From an uncultured Lachnospiraceae bacterium (GTDB lineage: Bacteria > Bacillota > Clostridia > Lachnospirales > Lachnospiraceae): 64,000 bases of DNA. The notes below the pieces were generated by a model. It was not told the origin of the DNA and made no database searches. It worked only from the letters and a program-made list of their open reading frames with translations. Positions 1 through 9,619 of this stretch are shown piece by piece; within the stretch, counting starts at the first letter, position 1; each line of letters begins with the position of its first letter. The stretch spans positions 62,001 through 126,000 of the forward strand of contig CAMEDC010000003.1 of NCBI GenBank assembly GCA_945913255.1, given 5' to 3'. A program made the translations under genes and the position numbers.

Positions 1-957
1 CTCCAGGGTAAGGAGATTGAGGTGGATGCTGTCTGCGACGGTACTGACATCCTGATTCCGGGTATCATGGAGCATATCGAGAGAACCGGTGTGCATTCGG
101 GTGACAGTATCTCCGTTTATCCCGCGCATACCATCGGAAAGATTGTCAAAGACAAGATTGCGGAGTATACCAGAAGGCTTGCAATGGCACTTCACGTAAA
201 GGGTCTGATTAATATTCAGTTTATTGCAATCGGTGAGGATGTGTATGTCATCGAGGTAAATCCCCGTTCCTCCCGTACCGTGCCATATATCAGCAAAGTG
301 ACCGGTATTCCCATTGTGGATCTGGCAACGGAGGTTATCATCGGCAAGACGATAAAAGAGCTTGGCTACAAGCCCGGTCTGCAGCCGGAGGCAGAGTATT
401 ATGCAATCAAGATGCCCGTGTTCTCCTTTGAGAAGATTCGCGGTGCGGAAATCAGCCTTGGACCTGAAATGAAATCCACCGGTGAGTGCCTGGGTATTGC
501 AAAGACCTTTAACGAGGCTCTGTATAAGGCCTTCCTCGGAGCAGGTGTGAACTTACCGAAGTATAAGAACCTGATTATGACCGTAAAGGATGCAGATAAG
601 GGTGAGGCAATCGAAATCGGACGCCGTTTTGAGAAGCTGGGCTACACCATATATGCGACGAGAAGCACGGCGGCAGCATTGAATGAGGCCGGTGTCAAGG
701 CAAGAAAGGTGAACAAGATTTCCCAGGAATCCCCTACAGTAATGGATTTGATTCTGGGACACAAGATTGATCTGGTAATCGATACGCCGACCCAGGGAAG
801 AGATAAGACGAGAGACGGCTTCCTGATTCGCCGTACTTCCATTGAAACCGGTGTGAATGTTATCACAGCAATGGACACGGCAAGAGCATTGGTGACCAGT
901 CTGGAAAATAATGAGAGCAATGAAAAGCTGACATTGGTGGATATTGCGCAGCTGTAA
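1..957 (+). CDS. carB: Carbamoyl-phosphate synthase large subunit, C-terminal part
   Basis: The gene is cut by the left edge of the window; 318 residues remain. CarB makes carbamoyl phosphate from glutamine-derived ammonia, bicarbonate and two ATP for pyrimidine and arginine synthesis. The remaining part begins in the second ATP-grasp domain (the EVNPRSSRTVPYISK stretch near residues 82-96 is typical of its metal/ATP site) and ends with the MGS-like allosteric domain, about residues 185-310, where UMP or ornithine binds in the family. It is followed by a clear intrinsic terminator, so transcription probably ends here. The partner carA is not in the window. Confidence 0.95.
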   Translation, partial: LQGKEIEVDAVCDGTDILIPGIMEHIERTGVHSGDSISVYPAHTIGKIVKDKIAEYTRRLAMALHVKGLINIQFIAIGEDVYVIEVNPRSSRTVPYISKVTGIPIVDLATEVIIGKTIKELGYKPGLQPEAEYYAIKMPVFSFEKIRGAEISLGPEMKSTGECLGIAKTFNEALYKAFLGAGVNLPKYKNLIMTVKDADKGEAIEIGRRFEKLGYTIYATRSTAAALNEAGVKARKVNKISQESPTVMDLILGHKIDLVIDTPTQGRDKTRDGFLIRRTSIETGVNVITAMDTARALVTSLENNESNEKLTLVDIAQL

Positions 958-972
958 ATAAATAGTCCGGTG

Positions 973-1010
973 AGAAGTCTGTATGTTTCGGCATACAGGC
1001 TTCTTTTTTT
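973..1010 (+). terminator. Intrinsic terminator after carB
   Basis: A 13-bp stem (AGAAGTCTGTATG paired with CATACAGGCTTCT, G-U pairs allowed) with a TTTCGG-type loop runs straight into seven T residues. It lies 15 bases after the carB stop codon. Confidence 0.9.
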
Positions 1011-1085
1011 GAATGAATAAACCAAACAGGACTGCATAAAATATACACGACTATGTAAACCTTTCTTTTGTGGGAGAAATAAATA

Positions 1086-1721
1086 ATGAAAGCAGAAACC
1101 TATCCCTTTGTTGTCCGTCCTTTACCTTACGAGTATGATGCTTTGATTCCCGTCCTGGATGAGGAGACGCTGCACTTTCACCATGACAAGCACTATAAGA
1201 CCTATGTGGACAATCTGAACAATATTCTTGCAGATTATCCGGAATTGCAGAAGATGAGTCTGGAAGAATTACTTACCGATATTGAGGAGTTACCCGCAGC
1301 AGCCCAGACACCGATTCGGAATAACGGAGGCGGCGTTTATAATCATGAGCTGTATTTCGATGCCATGAAGAGTCCTGTGGGGCAGGAACCGGACGGTGCA
1401 TTGTCGGAAGCCATCAATCGGGATTTTGGCTCGTATAAACAGTGGAAAGAGCAGATGAAACAAGCTGCTGTCAGCAAGTTCGGCTCCGGCTGGGCGTGGC
1501 TTGTAACAGACGGTACAGGTAAATTATCCATTCTCCAGACAGCGAATCAGGATGTGCCGGATTTGAAAGAATATACACCAATCTTTCCGGTAGATGTCTG
1601 GGAGCATGCCTATTATCTGCAATATCAGAACAGAAGAGCGGACTATGTGGAAGGCTGGTTCGATTTAATCAACTGGCGCAAAGCAGCGAAACGATATGAG
1701 GATGCGGTAAGTGGGCAGTGA
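1086..1721 (+). CDS. sodA: Superoxide dismutase, Fe/Mn family
   Basis: This cytoplasmic enzyme converts superoxide to hydrogen peroxide and oxygen using one Fe or Mn ion. The 211-residue length is normal for the family. Metal ligands are recognisable: His in the HFHHDKHYKTYV stretch, His in NHELYF, and Asp and His in DVWEHAYY near the C-terminus. It is preceded by a GGGAGAAATAAATA ribosome site and stands alone between carB and queH. The helical N-terminal and alpha/beta C-terminal halves are both complete. The residues that separate Fe from Mn enzymes were not resolved, so the symbol sodA is only the usual label. A SOD in an otherwise strictly anaerobic-looking genome points to protection during oxygen exposure. 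Confidence 0.9.
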   Translation: MKAETYPFVVRPLPYEYDALIPVLDEETLHFHHDKHYKTYVDNLNNILADYPELQKMSLEELLTDIEELPAAAQTPIRNNGGGVYNHELYFDAMKSPVGQEPDGALSEAINRDFGSYKQWKEQMKQAAVSKFGSGWAWLVTDGTGKLSILQTANQDVPDLKEYTPIFPVDVWEHAYYLQYQNRRADYVEGWFDLINWRKAAKRYEDAVSGQ

Positions 1722-1775
1722 GCATTCGAGAGAAGATCCGGCAGAGAGTGTTACCGGGCAATAAGTACCCGACAG

Positions 1776-1805
1776 TTGCAGGATGGAAAAATTCTGTGGT
1801 AATAT
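1776..1805 (+). promoter_or_regulatory. Candidate sigma-A promoter for queH and the signalling genes
   Basis: TTGCAG and TAATAT are separated by 18 bases, 39 bases before the queH start. Spacing and sequence fit a vegetative promoter, but only by inspection. Confidence 0.45.
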
Positions 1806-1843
1806 GTAAATGTTCAGAGCTATTCGTCGGGAGATAACAATTT

Positions 1844-2509
1844 ATGAATCAGATAAATTACCAGAAAGAACTGGAAAAAATATTGGAAGGATTGAGGCAG
1901 AACAGGGAACAAAAAGATGGGACAGTCCCGTCGGAAACGGCTGTCGTGCCAAGACTGTTTCTACACAGCTGCTGCGCACCCTGCAGCAGCTATGTACTGG
2001 AATATTTGAGCCCGTATTTTCGAATTACGGTCTTTTACTATAATCCAAATATCTCTGCCTCTGAAGAATATCAGAAACGCGTGGCGGAGCAGAAACGCCT
2101 GATTGCTGCCTATAACAGAGAAAAAAAGGGATATCCCATTTCCGTGGTGGAAGGTGATTACGAGCCGGAGAAATTTTATGAGATTGCAAAAGGCTTTGAG
2201 ATTTGTCCCGAGGGCGGAGAGAGATGTTTCCGGTGCTTTGACCTGCGGCTTCGGGAGACGGCGAAACGCGCAAAGACGGGCAGTTACGATTATTTTGCCA
2301 CAACCCTTACCATCAGCCCACTGAAAAATGCACAGAAACTCAATGAGATTGGGGAGAAGCTATCCGCCGAGTATGGGGTTTGCTGGCTCCCTTCCGATTT
2401 CAAGAAAAAGAACGGATACAAGCGCTCTATTGAGTTGTCTGCAGAATACGAACTGTACAGACAGAATTATTGTGGGTGTGCATATTCAAAGGCGCAAGAA
2501 ATTGATTGA
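1844..2509 (+). CDS. queH: Epoxyqueuosine reductase QueH
   Basis: QueH reduces epoxyqueuosine to queuosine in tRNA, the last step of this wobble-base modification, and replaces the unrelated QueG in many anaerobes. The 221-residue protein shows the family cysteines: adjacent Cys-Cys in LHSCCAPCSS (near residues 42-49), a CFRCFD pair in the middle and a CGCAY motif near the C-terminus, which together bind the Fe-S cluster and metal. The first methionine is preceded by GGGAGATAAC. It may be transcribed with the three signalling genes that follow, the first of which starts 51 bases downstream. No other queuosine gene is in the window. Confidence 0.88.
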   Translation: MNQINYQKELEKILEGLRQNREQKDGTVPSETAVVPRLFLHSCCAPCSSYVLEYLSPYFRITVFYYNPNISASEEYQKRVAEQKRLIAAYNREKKGYPISVVEGDYEPEKFYEIAKGFEICPEGGERCFRCFDLRLRETAKRAKTGSYDYFATTLTISPLKNAQKLNEIGEKLSAEYGVCWLPSDFKKKNGYKRSIELSAEYELYRQNYCGCAYSKAQEID

Positions 2510-2560
2510 GTTGCAGCACTTTTCGCAGTACAATAGTAATAGCTTGAGAGGGTGTATACG

Positions 2561-4231
2561 ATGGATAAAACGGAAACGTTGAGTTTGGAAATAAATATAA
2601 ATGAAAATGCGCAGACGGAAGATGTGTCTGCGATTGATGGCCTGGATGTTGCAGAAGGAATCAAGAACTGTGGTTCTATAAAATTGTTCTTAAGCCTGCT
2701 GGGGGATTTTTACAGACTGATAGAGCCTAAGTGCGGTAAGCTGGAAAAGTGCCTTGCGGAAGGAAAGCTACGGGAATATACCATTGAGGTGCATGCACTG
2801 AAAAATACGGCGAGAATGATAGGTGCCATGGAATTGTCAGAGATGTTCTACCGAATGGAACAGCTCGGAAACGCAGGGGAGCAGGAAGAGATTGAGAGGC
2901 ACATGCCGGAGCTTCTGAAACTGTTTCGAAGCTACAGCGGGGTGCTGGCGCCGTACGGCAATACAGTGGCAGAGAATCAAAAGAGAGTACTGCCGAAGGT
3001 TATCATAAAGACCTTGACCCGGCTTCATGATGCAATAGACTGTTTTGAACTGGATGAGGCAGATTCGGCAATGAAGACATTGGATACTTACATACTCCCG
3101 CCTGATTTACAGCCTATGGCGGAGCAGCTGAAGGTATGTCTGGCGGATGTGGCAATGGAGGATGTCTTAAAACTGACAACGGAAATGTGCGAAAGGCTGG
3201 AGACAGAGCAGTCACCTCCGCTTATCCTGATTGTGGATGATGATGAAATCAGTAGCAAGGCAGTCATGGGGATGTTGCAGGATACCTATTGTGTTAGTTC
3301 CGCCAAATCGGGAGAGGAAGCGTTTGGACTGTTTAAGGAACAGATACCGGATTTGGTTTTGTTGGATGTGCATATGCCGGATATGGACGGTCATGATGTA
3401 CTTCGAAATATAAAGAAAAATCCCGATTATGCAGATGTTCCGGTCATTTTTCTTACCTCCGATGAAGATGAAAGAACAGAGATACAGGGTCTGGACGAAG
3501 GGGCAATTGATTTTCTGAGAAAACCTTTCCAAAAGGCTGTTGCCAGGCAGAGAATCCGCCGGATTCTGGAACTTTCCTATCTTCAAAAAAACTTAAAGAG
3601 CGAGGTTGAGCGTCAGACGAATGTGGCGGAGAGGCGCAGACAGCGTGTGGAACGAATGGCTTTGCAGATGGTACAGACACTGGCAAATACGATTGATGCC
3701 AAAGATTCCTATACAAACGGGCATTCTACAAGAGTTGCCAGATATTCGGTTCTGCTTGCGGAGAGGATGGGCTATTCCGGTGAAAGGCTGGAGCAGCTGC
3801 AATTTGCGGCACTTCTTCATGACATCGGGAAAATCGGGATACCGAACGAAATTATTAACAAGCCTTCAAAGTTGACGGATGAGGAGTATGACATCATCAA
3901 AACACATCCGGTAATCGGCGGTAACATTTTACGCGAGATATCGGAGATACCGGACATTGCGATTGGCGCAAGGTGGCATCATGAGCGATATGACGGAAAA
4001 GGCTATCCGGATGGACTGAAAGGAGAGGAAATCCCGGAAATTGCAAGAATTATCGGTGTCGCGGATGCCTATGATGCCATGACTTCAAAACGCAGCTACC
4101 GGGATGTGCTGCCTCAGGAGGTAGCAGCCGGTGAAATTGAAAAGGCAAAAGGCAGTCAGTTTGACCCGAAAATTGCAGAAATAATGTTGAAGCTTATTCG
4201 GGAAGATTTGCATTACAGGATGCATGAATAG
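2561..4231 (+). CDS. HPt - receiver - HD-GYP cyclic-di-GMP phosphodiesterase
   Basis: This is a 556-residue cytoplasmic signalling protein. Domains in order: an HPt-like domain (about residues 35-125, with the phosphorylatable His in HALKNTARMIG), a receiver domain (about 222-340, LLDVHMPDMDG with the phospho-acceptor Asp), and an HD-GYP domain (about 365-550, with HDIGKIG and the GYP-type HHERYDGKGYP). HD-GYP domains hydrolyse c-di-GMP. ATG 2561 is chosen because GAGAGG lies in front; an upstream GTG at 2552 lacks one. The HPt domain is a close paralogue of the one at the end of the hybrid kinase two genes downstream, which suggests a shared phosphorelay. The input signal is unknown. Confidence 0.85.
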   Translation: MDKTETLSLEININENAQTEDVSAIDGLDVAEGIKNCGSIKLFLSLLGDFYRLIEPKCGKLEKCLAEGKLREYTIEVHALKNTARMIGAMELSEMFYRMEQLGNAGEQEEIERHMPELLKLFRSYSGVLAPYGNTVAENQKRVLPKVIIKTLTRLHDAIDCFELDEADSAMKTLDTYILPPDLQPMAEQLKVCLADVAMEDVLKLTTEMCERLETEQSPPLILIVDDDEISSKAVMGMLQDTYCVSSAKSGEEAFGLFKEQIPDLVLLDVHMPDMDGHDVLRNIKKNPDYADVPVIFLTSDEDERTEIQGLDEGAIDFLRKPFQKAVARQRIRRILELSYLQKNLKSEVERQTNVAERRRQRVERMALQMVQTLANTIDAKDSYTNGHSTRVARYSVLLAERMGYSGERLEQLQFAALLHDIGKIGIPNEIINKPSKLTDEEYDIIKTHPVIGGNILREISEIPDIAIGARWHHERYDGKGYPDGLKGEEIPEIARIIGVADAYDAMTSKRSYRDVLPQEVAAGEIEKAKGSQFDPKIAEIMLKLIREDLHYRMHE

Positions 4232-4256
4232 CGGCAGTACCGGATGAGGAGCAGAG

Positions 4257-6338
4257 ATGAGGAATAAAGATACTAAGGAAGAGATGCGAAATAAAGGCAC
4301 AAAAGAAAAGAGAGTTGAGAAATTCAGGAAGAAAAGATTCTGGCCGGCAATCGTGGTATTTATCGGTGTAACTTTTTTCAGTGTCAGCATGGTGATGGCG
4401 TTTGTAGCCTTTTTTACCACTTATGTGGGAGCAACCAAAATTTCCAGGATGCATGAAGAAGCAGTATATGCGGGTGCAAGCTTTGACCGCCTGATGGAAA
4501 GCGGGATGACCGCAAAGGAAGCCGGTGAGGAACTGCAGGTGCTGCTGAACGGTGACACGGAACTGTATCTGCTGGACTCCGGCAGAAATATGATAATGTC
4601 GACAGGCACTTCCAGACCAAGATTTGACGTGTCAGTGGACTTTTCGCTGGGCGGGAATGAGGTAGTGCTTGTTGACTCTGTCGAAGAGAGCCTTGCGGCT
4701 TATAACGATGAGAGTCTGATGAACATCATAATGGACCTTGCTTTTAAGGGCGTATACGGAAAAAGTGAGTTTAGCAGAAGAGATGCCGGATGGCTGCAGG
4801 AAGGTATATTTGAGCAGAAATTCTGGATGCAGTCACCAATTAAGCAACCGAACTATTTTTTATATACAAGGCAGGAACTGAAAATTCAGCGTCAGGATAT
4901 TTTTTATATTGGTATGCTGGGTACGTTTGCATTGTTTGCATTTCTGGTGCCCAGTGCTTTTCTGTTTATCAATACCATTCGCGCCATTGTTGTGCAGCGG
5001 AGAATGGCAAATCTGATGTATCTGGATATCGTTACGGGTGGCCGAAACTGGATTTACTTTCAGGATATGGCTGGTAAGATTGTGACCAGACATAGAAACA
5101 GAAGGAAGACATATGCCGTTGTTGAACTGCATATGGAGAGATATCATAACTACTGTGCCTGCTATGGCGTGAGTGCCGGGGAAGAATTGCTGGAAAGCAT
5201 GGATGGATTCCTGGAGGCAAGAACGGATAAGGGAGAATTGCATGCCAGGTATGAGGGGGCAGACTTTGCCCTGCTGTTCTGTTGTAAAGGGGAGAGCGAG
5301 CAGGAGTGCCGGGAAAAGATTCTAAGGAGAGTTCGTTCTTTGCTGGCAGAGCTGACAGGATTAAGACCGGAACAGAAGCTTCACTTTCATGCAGGAATCT
5401 GCCTGATTTGCCCGAATCTCACGGAGAGAGGAAGACATTACGCGGACAGAAAGAATGTAGATATCAGAGAGATGTACAGCTGTGCCAATACGGCAAGATT
5501 GGAGACCAACTGCATGCTGGAGCAGAGATTTGCCTTTTTCGAACCGGAAATGCAGGAAAAACAGCTTTGGAGCCGGAGCGTGGTGGAAAACGTGGAGGCG
5601 GCGCTGCACCAGGAGGTCTTTCAGGTATATTTGCAGCCCAAATACAGTCCTTCCGACAAAAAAATTGTCGGAGCGGAGGCGTTGGCCCGTTGGGTTAACG
5701 AGGCTGGAGAGGTTATCCAGCCGGATCGCTTTATTTCGATTATGGAGGAAAACGGACTGATTACAAAGCTTGACGATTATATGATTTCCCATGTGGCGAA
5801 GCTGTTGTCAGAGTGGACGATTCAGGGGAAAAAGGTAATGCCGATTTCCATTAATCTGTCAAAGGCACATTTGTCACAGGAAGGGTTGGCAGAGCATATT
5901 TGCCGGCTTGTGGATGCCTATGGTCCCAGACATGAGCTGATTGAACTGGAGGTGAAGGAAGGCGCATTCTTTGAGGAAAAGGATATCCTGACTGAGACGG
6001 TAAAGCGGCTGAAGGACTATGGATTCGGTGTCTCTCTGGACGATTTCGGAACAGGCTATTCTTCCTTGAATTCCCTTAAGGATATGCAGTTGGATGCAGT
6101 GAAACTGGATACCGGCTTCTTCCGGGGCGAGAGCGATTCCAGGCGTGGGGAACTCATTGTACGGGAAGTGATTCGAATGGTTAGAGGTTTAGATATGCGC
6201 GTAGTTGCAGAGGGAGTCGAAAAAGAGGAACAGGTTGATTTTCTGACAGAATCCGGGTGTGATATGATACAGGGATTTTATTTTGCCAGACCAATGCCGG
6301 TGTGCGAGTTTGAGAAAAAAGTGGAGATGGATGGCTGA
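4257..6338 (+). CDS. Membrane GGDEF-like/EAL cyclic-di-GMP phosphodiesterase
   Basis: The 693-residue protein has two transmembrane segments (about residues 25-50 and 222-245) around an extracytoplasmic sensor region, then a GGDEF-like domain and an EAL domain. The GGDEF signature is degenerate (EGADF), so cyclase activity is unlikely; it may bind GTP or be structural. The EAL domain looks intact: GAEALARW, an Asn in SINLSKAHL, a Glu in LEVKEG, DDFGTGYSSL, KLD and VAEGVE are all present, as expected of active phosphodiesterases. It lies 25 bases after the HD-GYP gene and overlaps the next gene by one base, so the three genes are almost certainly one operon. Confidence 0.87.
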   Translation: MRNKDTKEEMRNKGTKEKRVEKFRKKRFWPAIVVFIGVTFFSVSMVMAFVAFFTTYVGATKISRMHEEAVYAGASFDRLMESGMTAKEAGEELQVLLNGDTELYLLDSGRNMIMSTGTSRPRFDVSVDFSLGGNEVVLVDSVEESLAAYNDESLMNIIMDLAFKGVYGKSEFSRRDAGWLQEGIFEQKFWMQSPIKQPNYFLYTRQELKIQRQDIFYIGMLGTFALFAFLVPSAFLFINTIRAIVVQRRMANLMYLDIVTGGRNWIYFQDMAGKIVTRHRNRRKTYAVVELHMERYHNYCACYGVSAGEELLESMDGFLEARTDKGELHARYEGADFALLFCCKGESEQECREKILRRVRSLLAELTGLRPEQKLHFHAGICLICPNLTERGRHYADRKNVDIREMYSCANTARLETNCMLEQRFAFFEPEMQEKQLWSRSVVENVEAALHQEVFQVYLQPKYSPSDKKIVGAEALARWVNEAGEVIQPDRFISIMEENGLITKLDDYMISHVAKLLSEWTIQGKKVMPISINLSKAHLSQEGLAEHICRLVDAYGPRHELIELEVKEGAFFEEKDILTETVKRLKDYGFGVSLDDFGTGYSSLNSLKDMQLDAVKLDTGFFRGESDSRRGELIVREVIRMVRGLDMRVVAEGVEKEEQVDFLTESGCDMIQGFYFARPMPVCEFEKKVEMDG

Positions 6339-9300
6339 TGCATAATTTACTTATTATACTTCAATACATAGGAATCATAGTCCTTTTTTGGGAAGCGCGG
6401 TATGTACTGTGTCAGAAGCCCTCAAGACAGCAGAATCTCATGATGCTGACTATTTTTTCACTTCTGGTGAATTTTATCGGCTATTTATTTGAAATGCAGG
6501 CGCGCTCCATGGGAGAGGCGCTGCAGGCGGTTAAATTCATTTATCTGGGGAAACCGTTTATTGTTCTCGGTATATTTTTGTTTATCATGGAATATTGTCG
6601 AGTTTTTATGCCACGGTGGCTGAAGCAGCTGCTGACTGTTTGTCATATGGCAGTCAGTTTTCTGGTATTGACCTGTGAACATAACAGGCTTTATTACGCA
6701 AGCATTGATTTCGTGGATGATGGTATTTTTCCACATCTGGTCTTGGGACACGGACCGGTTTACCTGCTCTATCATGGCGTTGTTGCTTTGTATTTCATAG
6801 TGATGTTCGCAGTTTGTTTTCGACGGTTTATTGTAGTGAAGAGTCAGGCAGAGAAACGTCGGATTGTCTATTTCTTCCTTATACTGATTGTCATGATGAC
6901 AGGATTGCTGGGATTCATGTCAGGGAAAACCAGGGGATATGATTCCACACTGATTGCATATCTGGTATCCATACTGTTGATAGGGATTTCTCTGTTTCAT
7001 GACAGACTGCTGGATACATTGTCCATGGCAAAGGATCAGGCAATTGACGAGTTGTCCGATGGTTTGATTGTTCTGAACCGGGACAACGAGATTATTTATT
7101 GCAACAGGCAGGCGGAAAGACTTTATGCTTATGCAGGTACGTCGAATAAGTCGGAAGCTCTGGAAAAACTGGATGATTGTATCCTGAATAAACAGATGAT
7201 TTTTACCGGAAATCTTGTCTATGAAGTGCAAAGCCGCCTGCTGACCGAGAAAAATATATATTACGGTAAGATGTATGTTCTTAAGGATATTACGGAAAGC
7301 TATCATTTCACAAAGCATGCACAGGAACAGGCAGAGATAATGAAAGCCTTAAAAGATCAGGCGGAGACGGCGAATCAGGCTAAGTCTGCATTTGTTTCAA
7401 ATATGTCCCACGAAATCAGAACTCCCATGAATGCCATTGTCGGCATGACGGAAATTTTGCTGCGGGAGGAACTGCCCCCACAGGACAGGGGATATCTGAT
7501 GAATATCAAACGTTCCGGCAATGCCCTTTTAAATATTATTAATGATATTCTGGATTTCTCAAAAATAGAGTCCGGCAGGATGGAGCTTGTTGAGGAAGAG
7601 TATGAGACAATGTCCATGCTTTGTGATCTGAGCATGATTTTCCTGACGCGTATCGGAGAAAAGAAAGTGGAACTTCTGTTTGACATTGACGAGAAGCTTC
7701 CACAGAAGCTTTGGGGTGATTCTCTGCGTATCCGGCAGGTTATCATCAATATCGTCAATAACGCCATTAAATTTACGGATACGGGTTATGTGAAGCTGCA
7801 GATTCTGGTGGGAAAAGTGTCCGGAGATGATATGGAACTTCTGGTTTCGGTTTCAGATACCGGACAGGGTATCCGTGAAGAGGATCTGGGAAAATTGTTT
7901 GGCTCCTTCCAACAGGTTGATACAAAGAAAAACCACGGAAAAGAGGGAACAGGTCTTGGGTTGGCCATCTCAAAGCAGCTGGTGGAGATGATGGGCGGAA
8001 AGATCGGAGTAAAGAGTACCTACGGAGAAGGCAGTGAATTTTATTTCAATATTCATCAAAAAATTGAGGGAGAGGAACCGGCAGCGGAAATACACGATAA
8101 AGCAATTGAAGCCAGATTACGTGTCGGGGGATTTTTTGAAAAAGCATCTCTCGGTGAAATGCTGTGCAGGGTGGCTGAGAGATACCATGTTACCTGCATC
8201 CCTTATGGGCAGTGGAAGGAGACAAGGGAACCACTCGATTATTTCTTCACGGATGTTCACGGATATGCGCTTCTTGAGGAGGAAATAAAACAATACCGGG
8301 AGCAAATGGGAGAGATTTGCATTTTGCAAAATCCGATGCTTGAGGAATGTTCGGCGGACGGTGTGACTTTGCTGAATAAGCCGCTTTACAGTCTGAATTT
8401 CTGTCAGGCAATCAATCATGAAATGCCGGATTTCGGAGAGGTGACAGAGGAATACAGGAGCTTTACTGCTCCGGAGGCTTCCGTGTTAATTGTGGATGAC
8501 AATGAAATGAATCTGAAAGTTGCAGTGGGACTGCTACAGCCGCTCGGGATGAAAATAGATACGGCAGAAAGCGGAAAACGTGCGTTGCAGATGATTCAGA
8601 AGAAAAAGTACCATATCATATTCATGGATCATATGATGCCTGTCATGGACGGTATTGAGACAACGCAGAAACTTCGTGCCATGGAAGGTGAGTACTATCA
8701 TAATGTTCCGGTGGTGGCATTGACGGCAAATGCGCTGACGGATGCGAGGGAGAAATTTACCCGGGCAGGTATGGATGATTTCGTGGCAAAACCGATTGAA
8801 ATGAAGGAAATCTGTAACTGTATTAAAAAATGGCTTCCGAGAGAGCTGGTTCTGAAGGCAGCTGACGGAACCGGGAGGGAAAATGCGGCGGAAGAACAGC
8901 CGCAGGAAATATTGAAGGAGGAGGCAGAACTGTTAGGCAGTGCGGGGATTGATGCAGAAGCGGGAATCCGGTGCTCCGGCGGGGAGAAATTATGGCGCAG
9001 CCTCCTGGGCGATTTTTACAAGCTGATTGATGTGAAGGCAAATAAACTGGAGAAGTGTCTGGCAGACGGATTGATTCGGGATTATACCATTGAGGTGCAT
9101 GCGTTGAAGAATACGGCGCGTATGATTGGTGCAAACGATCTGTCCGAATGGTTTCACCGGATGGAGGATTGCGGTAACGGGCAGGATGTGGAGACCATTA
9201 CAAAGGAGACACCTGAACTTTTACAGGCATTTCGGAGCATAAAAGATGTGCTTCGTCCTTACGGAGAAATTCAGAATCAGGAAAAACGGGAAGCATCCGA

Positions 9301-9526
9301 AGAAGAACTGACAGAGCTGTTAACGGGAATCAAAGAAGCCATGAATCAGTTCGATATTGACGGTGTGGATGAGCGTATGCGTGAACTGGAAAAGTGCAGG
9401 ATACCGAAACAGTGCGAGAAGTATATGGATACCTTAAGAGCGTGTGTTGCGGATGTCATGATGGATGAAGTGATGAGCACAGCCGAAGAGTTTATACGTG
9501 CATTGGCATCCGATACGGACAGGTGA
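6338..9526 (+). CDS. Hybrid sensor histidine kinase (7TM - PAS-like - HisKA - HATPase - REC - HPt)
   Basis: This 1062-residue membrane kinase starts with seven predicted transmembrane helices (about residues 1-220, resembling the histidine-kinase 7TM sensor), then a PAS-like linker, a HisKA domain (SNMSHEIRTPMN), and an ATPase domain with N box (NNAIKF), DTGQGI and GTGLGLAI. A receiver-like stretch with no obvious phospho-acceptor (about 575-700) precedes an intact receiver (MDHMMPVMDG, about 715-845) and a C-terminal HPt domain (HALKNTARMIGA, about 895-980). The start ATG overlaps the preceding TGA. All relay steps are present in one chain; the final output is probably the neighbouring HD-GYP protein, whose HPt is about as similar as a recent duplicate. 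Confidence 0.87.
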   Translation: MHNLLIILQYIGIIVLFWEARYVLCQKPSRQQNLMMLTIFSLLVNFIGYLFEMQARSMGEALQAVKFIYLGKPFIVLGIFLFIMEYCRVFMPRWLKQLLTVCHMAVSFLVLTCEHNRLYYASIDFVDDGIFPHLVLGHGPVYLLYHGVVALYFIVMFAVCFRRFIVVKSQAEKRRIVYFFLILIVMMTGLLGFMSGKTRGYDSTLIAYLVSILLIGISLFHDRLLDTLSMAKDQAIDELSDGLIVLNRDNEIIYCNRQAERLYAYAGTSNKSEALEKLDDCILNKQMIFTGNLVYEVQSRLLTEKNIYYGKMYVLKDITESYHFTKHAQEQAEIMKALKDQAETANQAKSAFVSNMSHEIRTPMNAIVGMTEILLREELPPQDRGYLMNIKRSGNALLNIINDILDFSKIESGRMELVEEEYETMSMLCDLSMIFLTRIGEKKVELLFDIDEKLPQKLWGDSLRIRQVIINIVNNAIKFTDTGYVKLQILVGKVSGDDMELLVSVSDTGQGIREEDLGKLFGSFQQVDTKKNHGKEGTGLGLAISKQLVEMMGGKIGVKSTYGEGSEFYFNIHQKIEGEEPAAEIHDKAIEARLRVGGFFEKASLGEMLCRVAERYHVTCIPYGQWKETREPLDYFFTDVHGYALLEEEIKQYREQMGEICILQNPMLEECSADGVTLLNKPLYSLNFCQAINHEMPDFGEVTEEYRSFTAPEASVLIVDDNEMNLKVAVGLLQPLGMKIDTAESGKRALQMIQKKKYHIIFMDHMMPVMDGIETTQKLRAMEGEYYHNVPVVALTANALTDAREKFTRAGMDDFVAKPIEMKEICNCIKKWLPRELVLKAADGTGRENAAEEQPQEILKEEAELLGSAGIDAEAGIRCSGGEKLWRSLLGDFYKLIDVKANKLEKCLADGLIRDYTIEVHALKNTARMIGANDLSEWFHRMEDCGNGQDVETITKETPELLQAFRSIKDVLRPYGEIQNQEKREASEEELTELLTGIKEAMNQFDIDGVDERMRELEKCRIPKQCEKYMDTLRACVADVMMDEVMSTAEEFIRALASDTDR

Positions 9527-9543
9527 CTGTTTCAAAATCTTGT

Positions 9544-9572
9544 TGCGCGGAAAGCGAAATTACGGTATAGTA
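9544..9572 (+). promoter_or_regulatory. Candidate sigma-A promoter for argS
   Basis: TTGCGC and TATAGT are separated by 17 bases, 48 bases before argS. It separates argS from the signalling operon. Confidence 0.55.
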
Positions 9573-9619
9573 GAATGTGCGTAATTTGTGAGACAGTACG
9601 TTTGAGAGGTTAAGAGATA

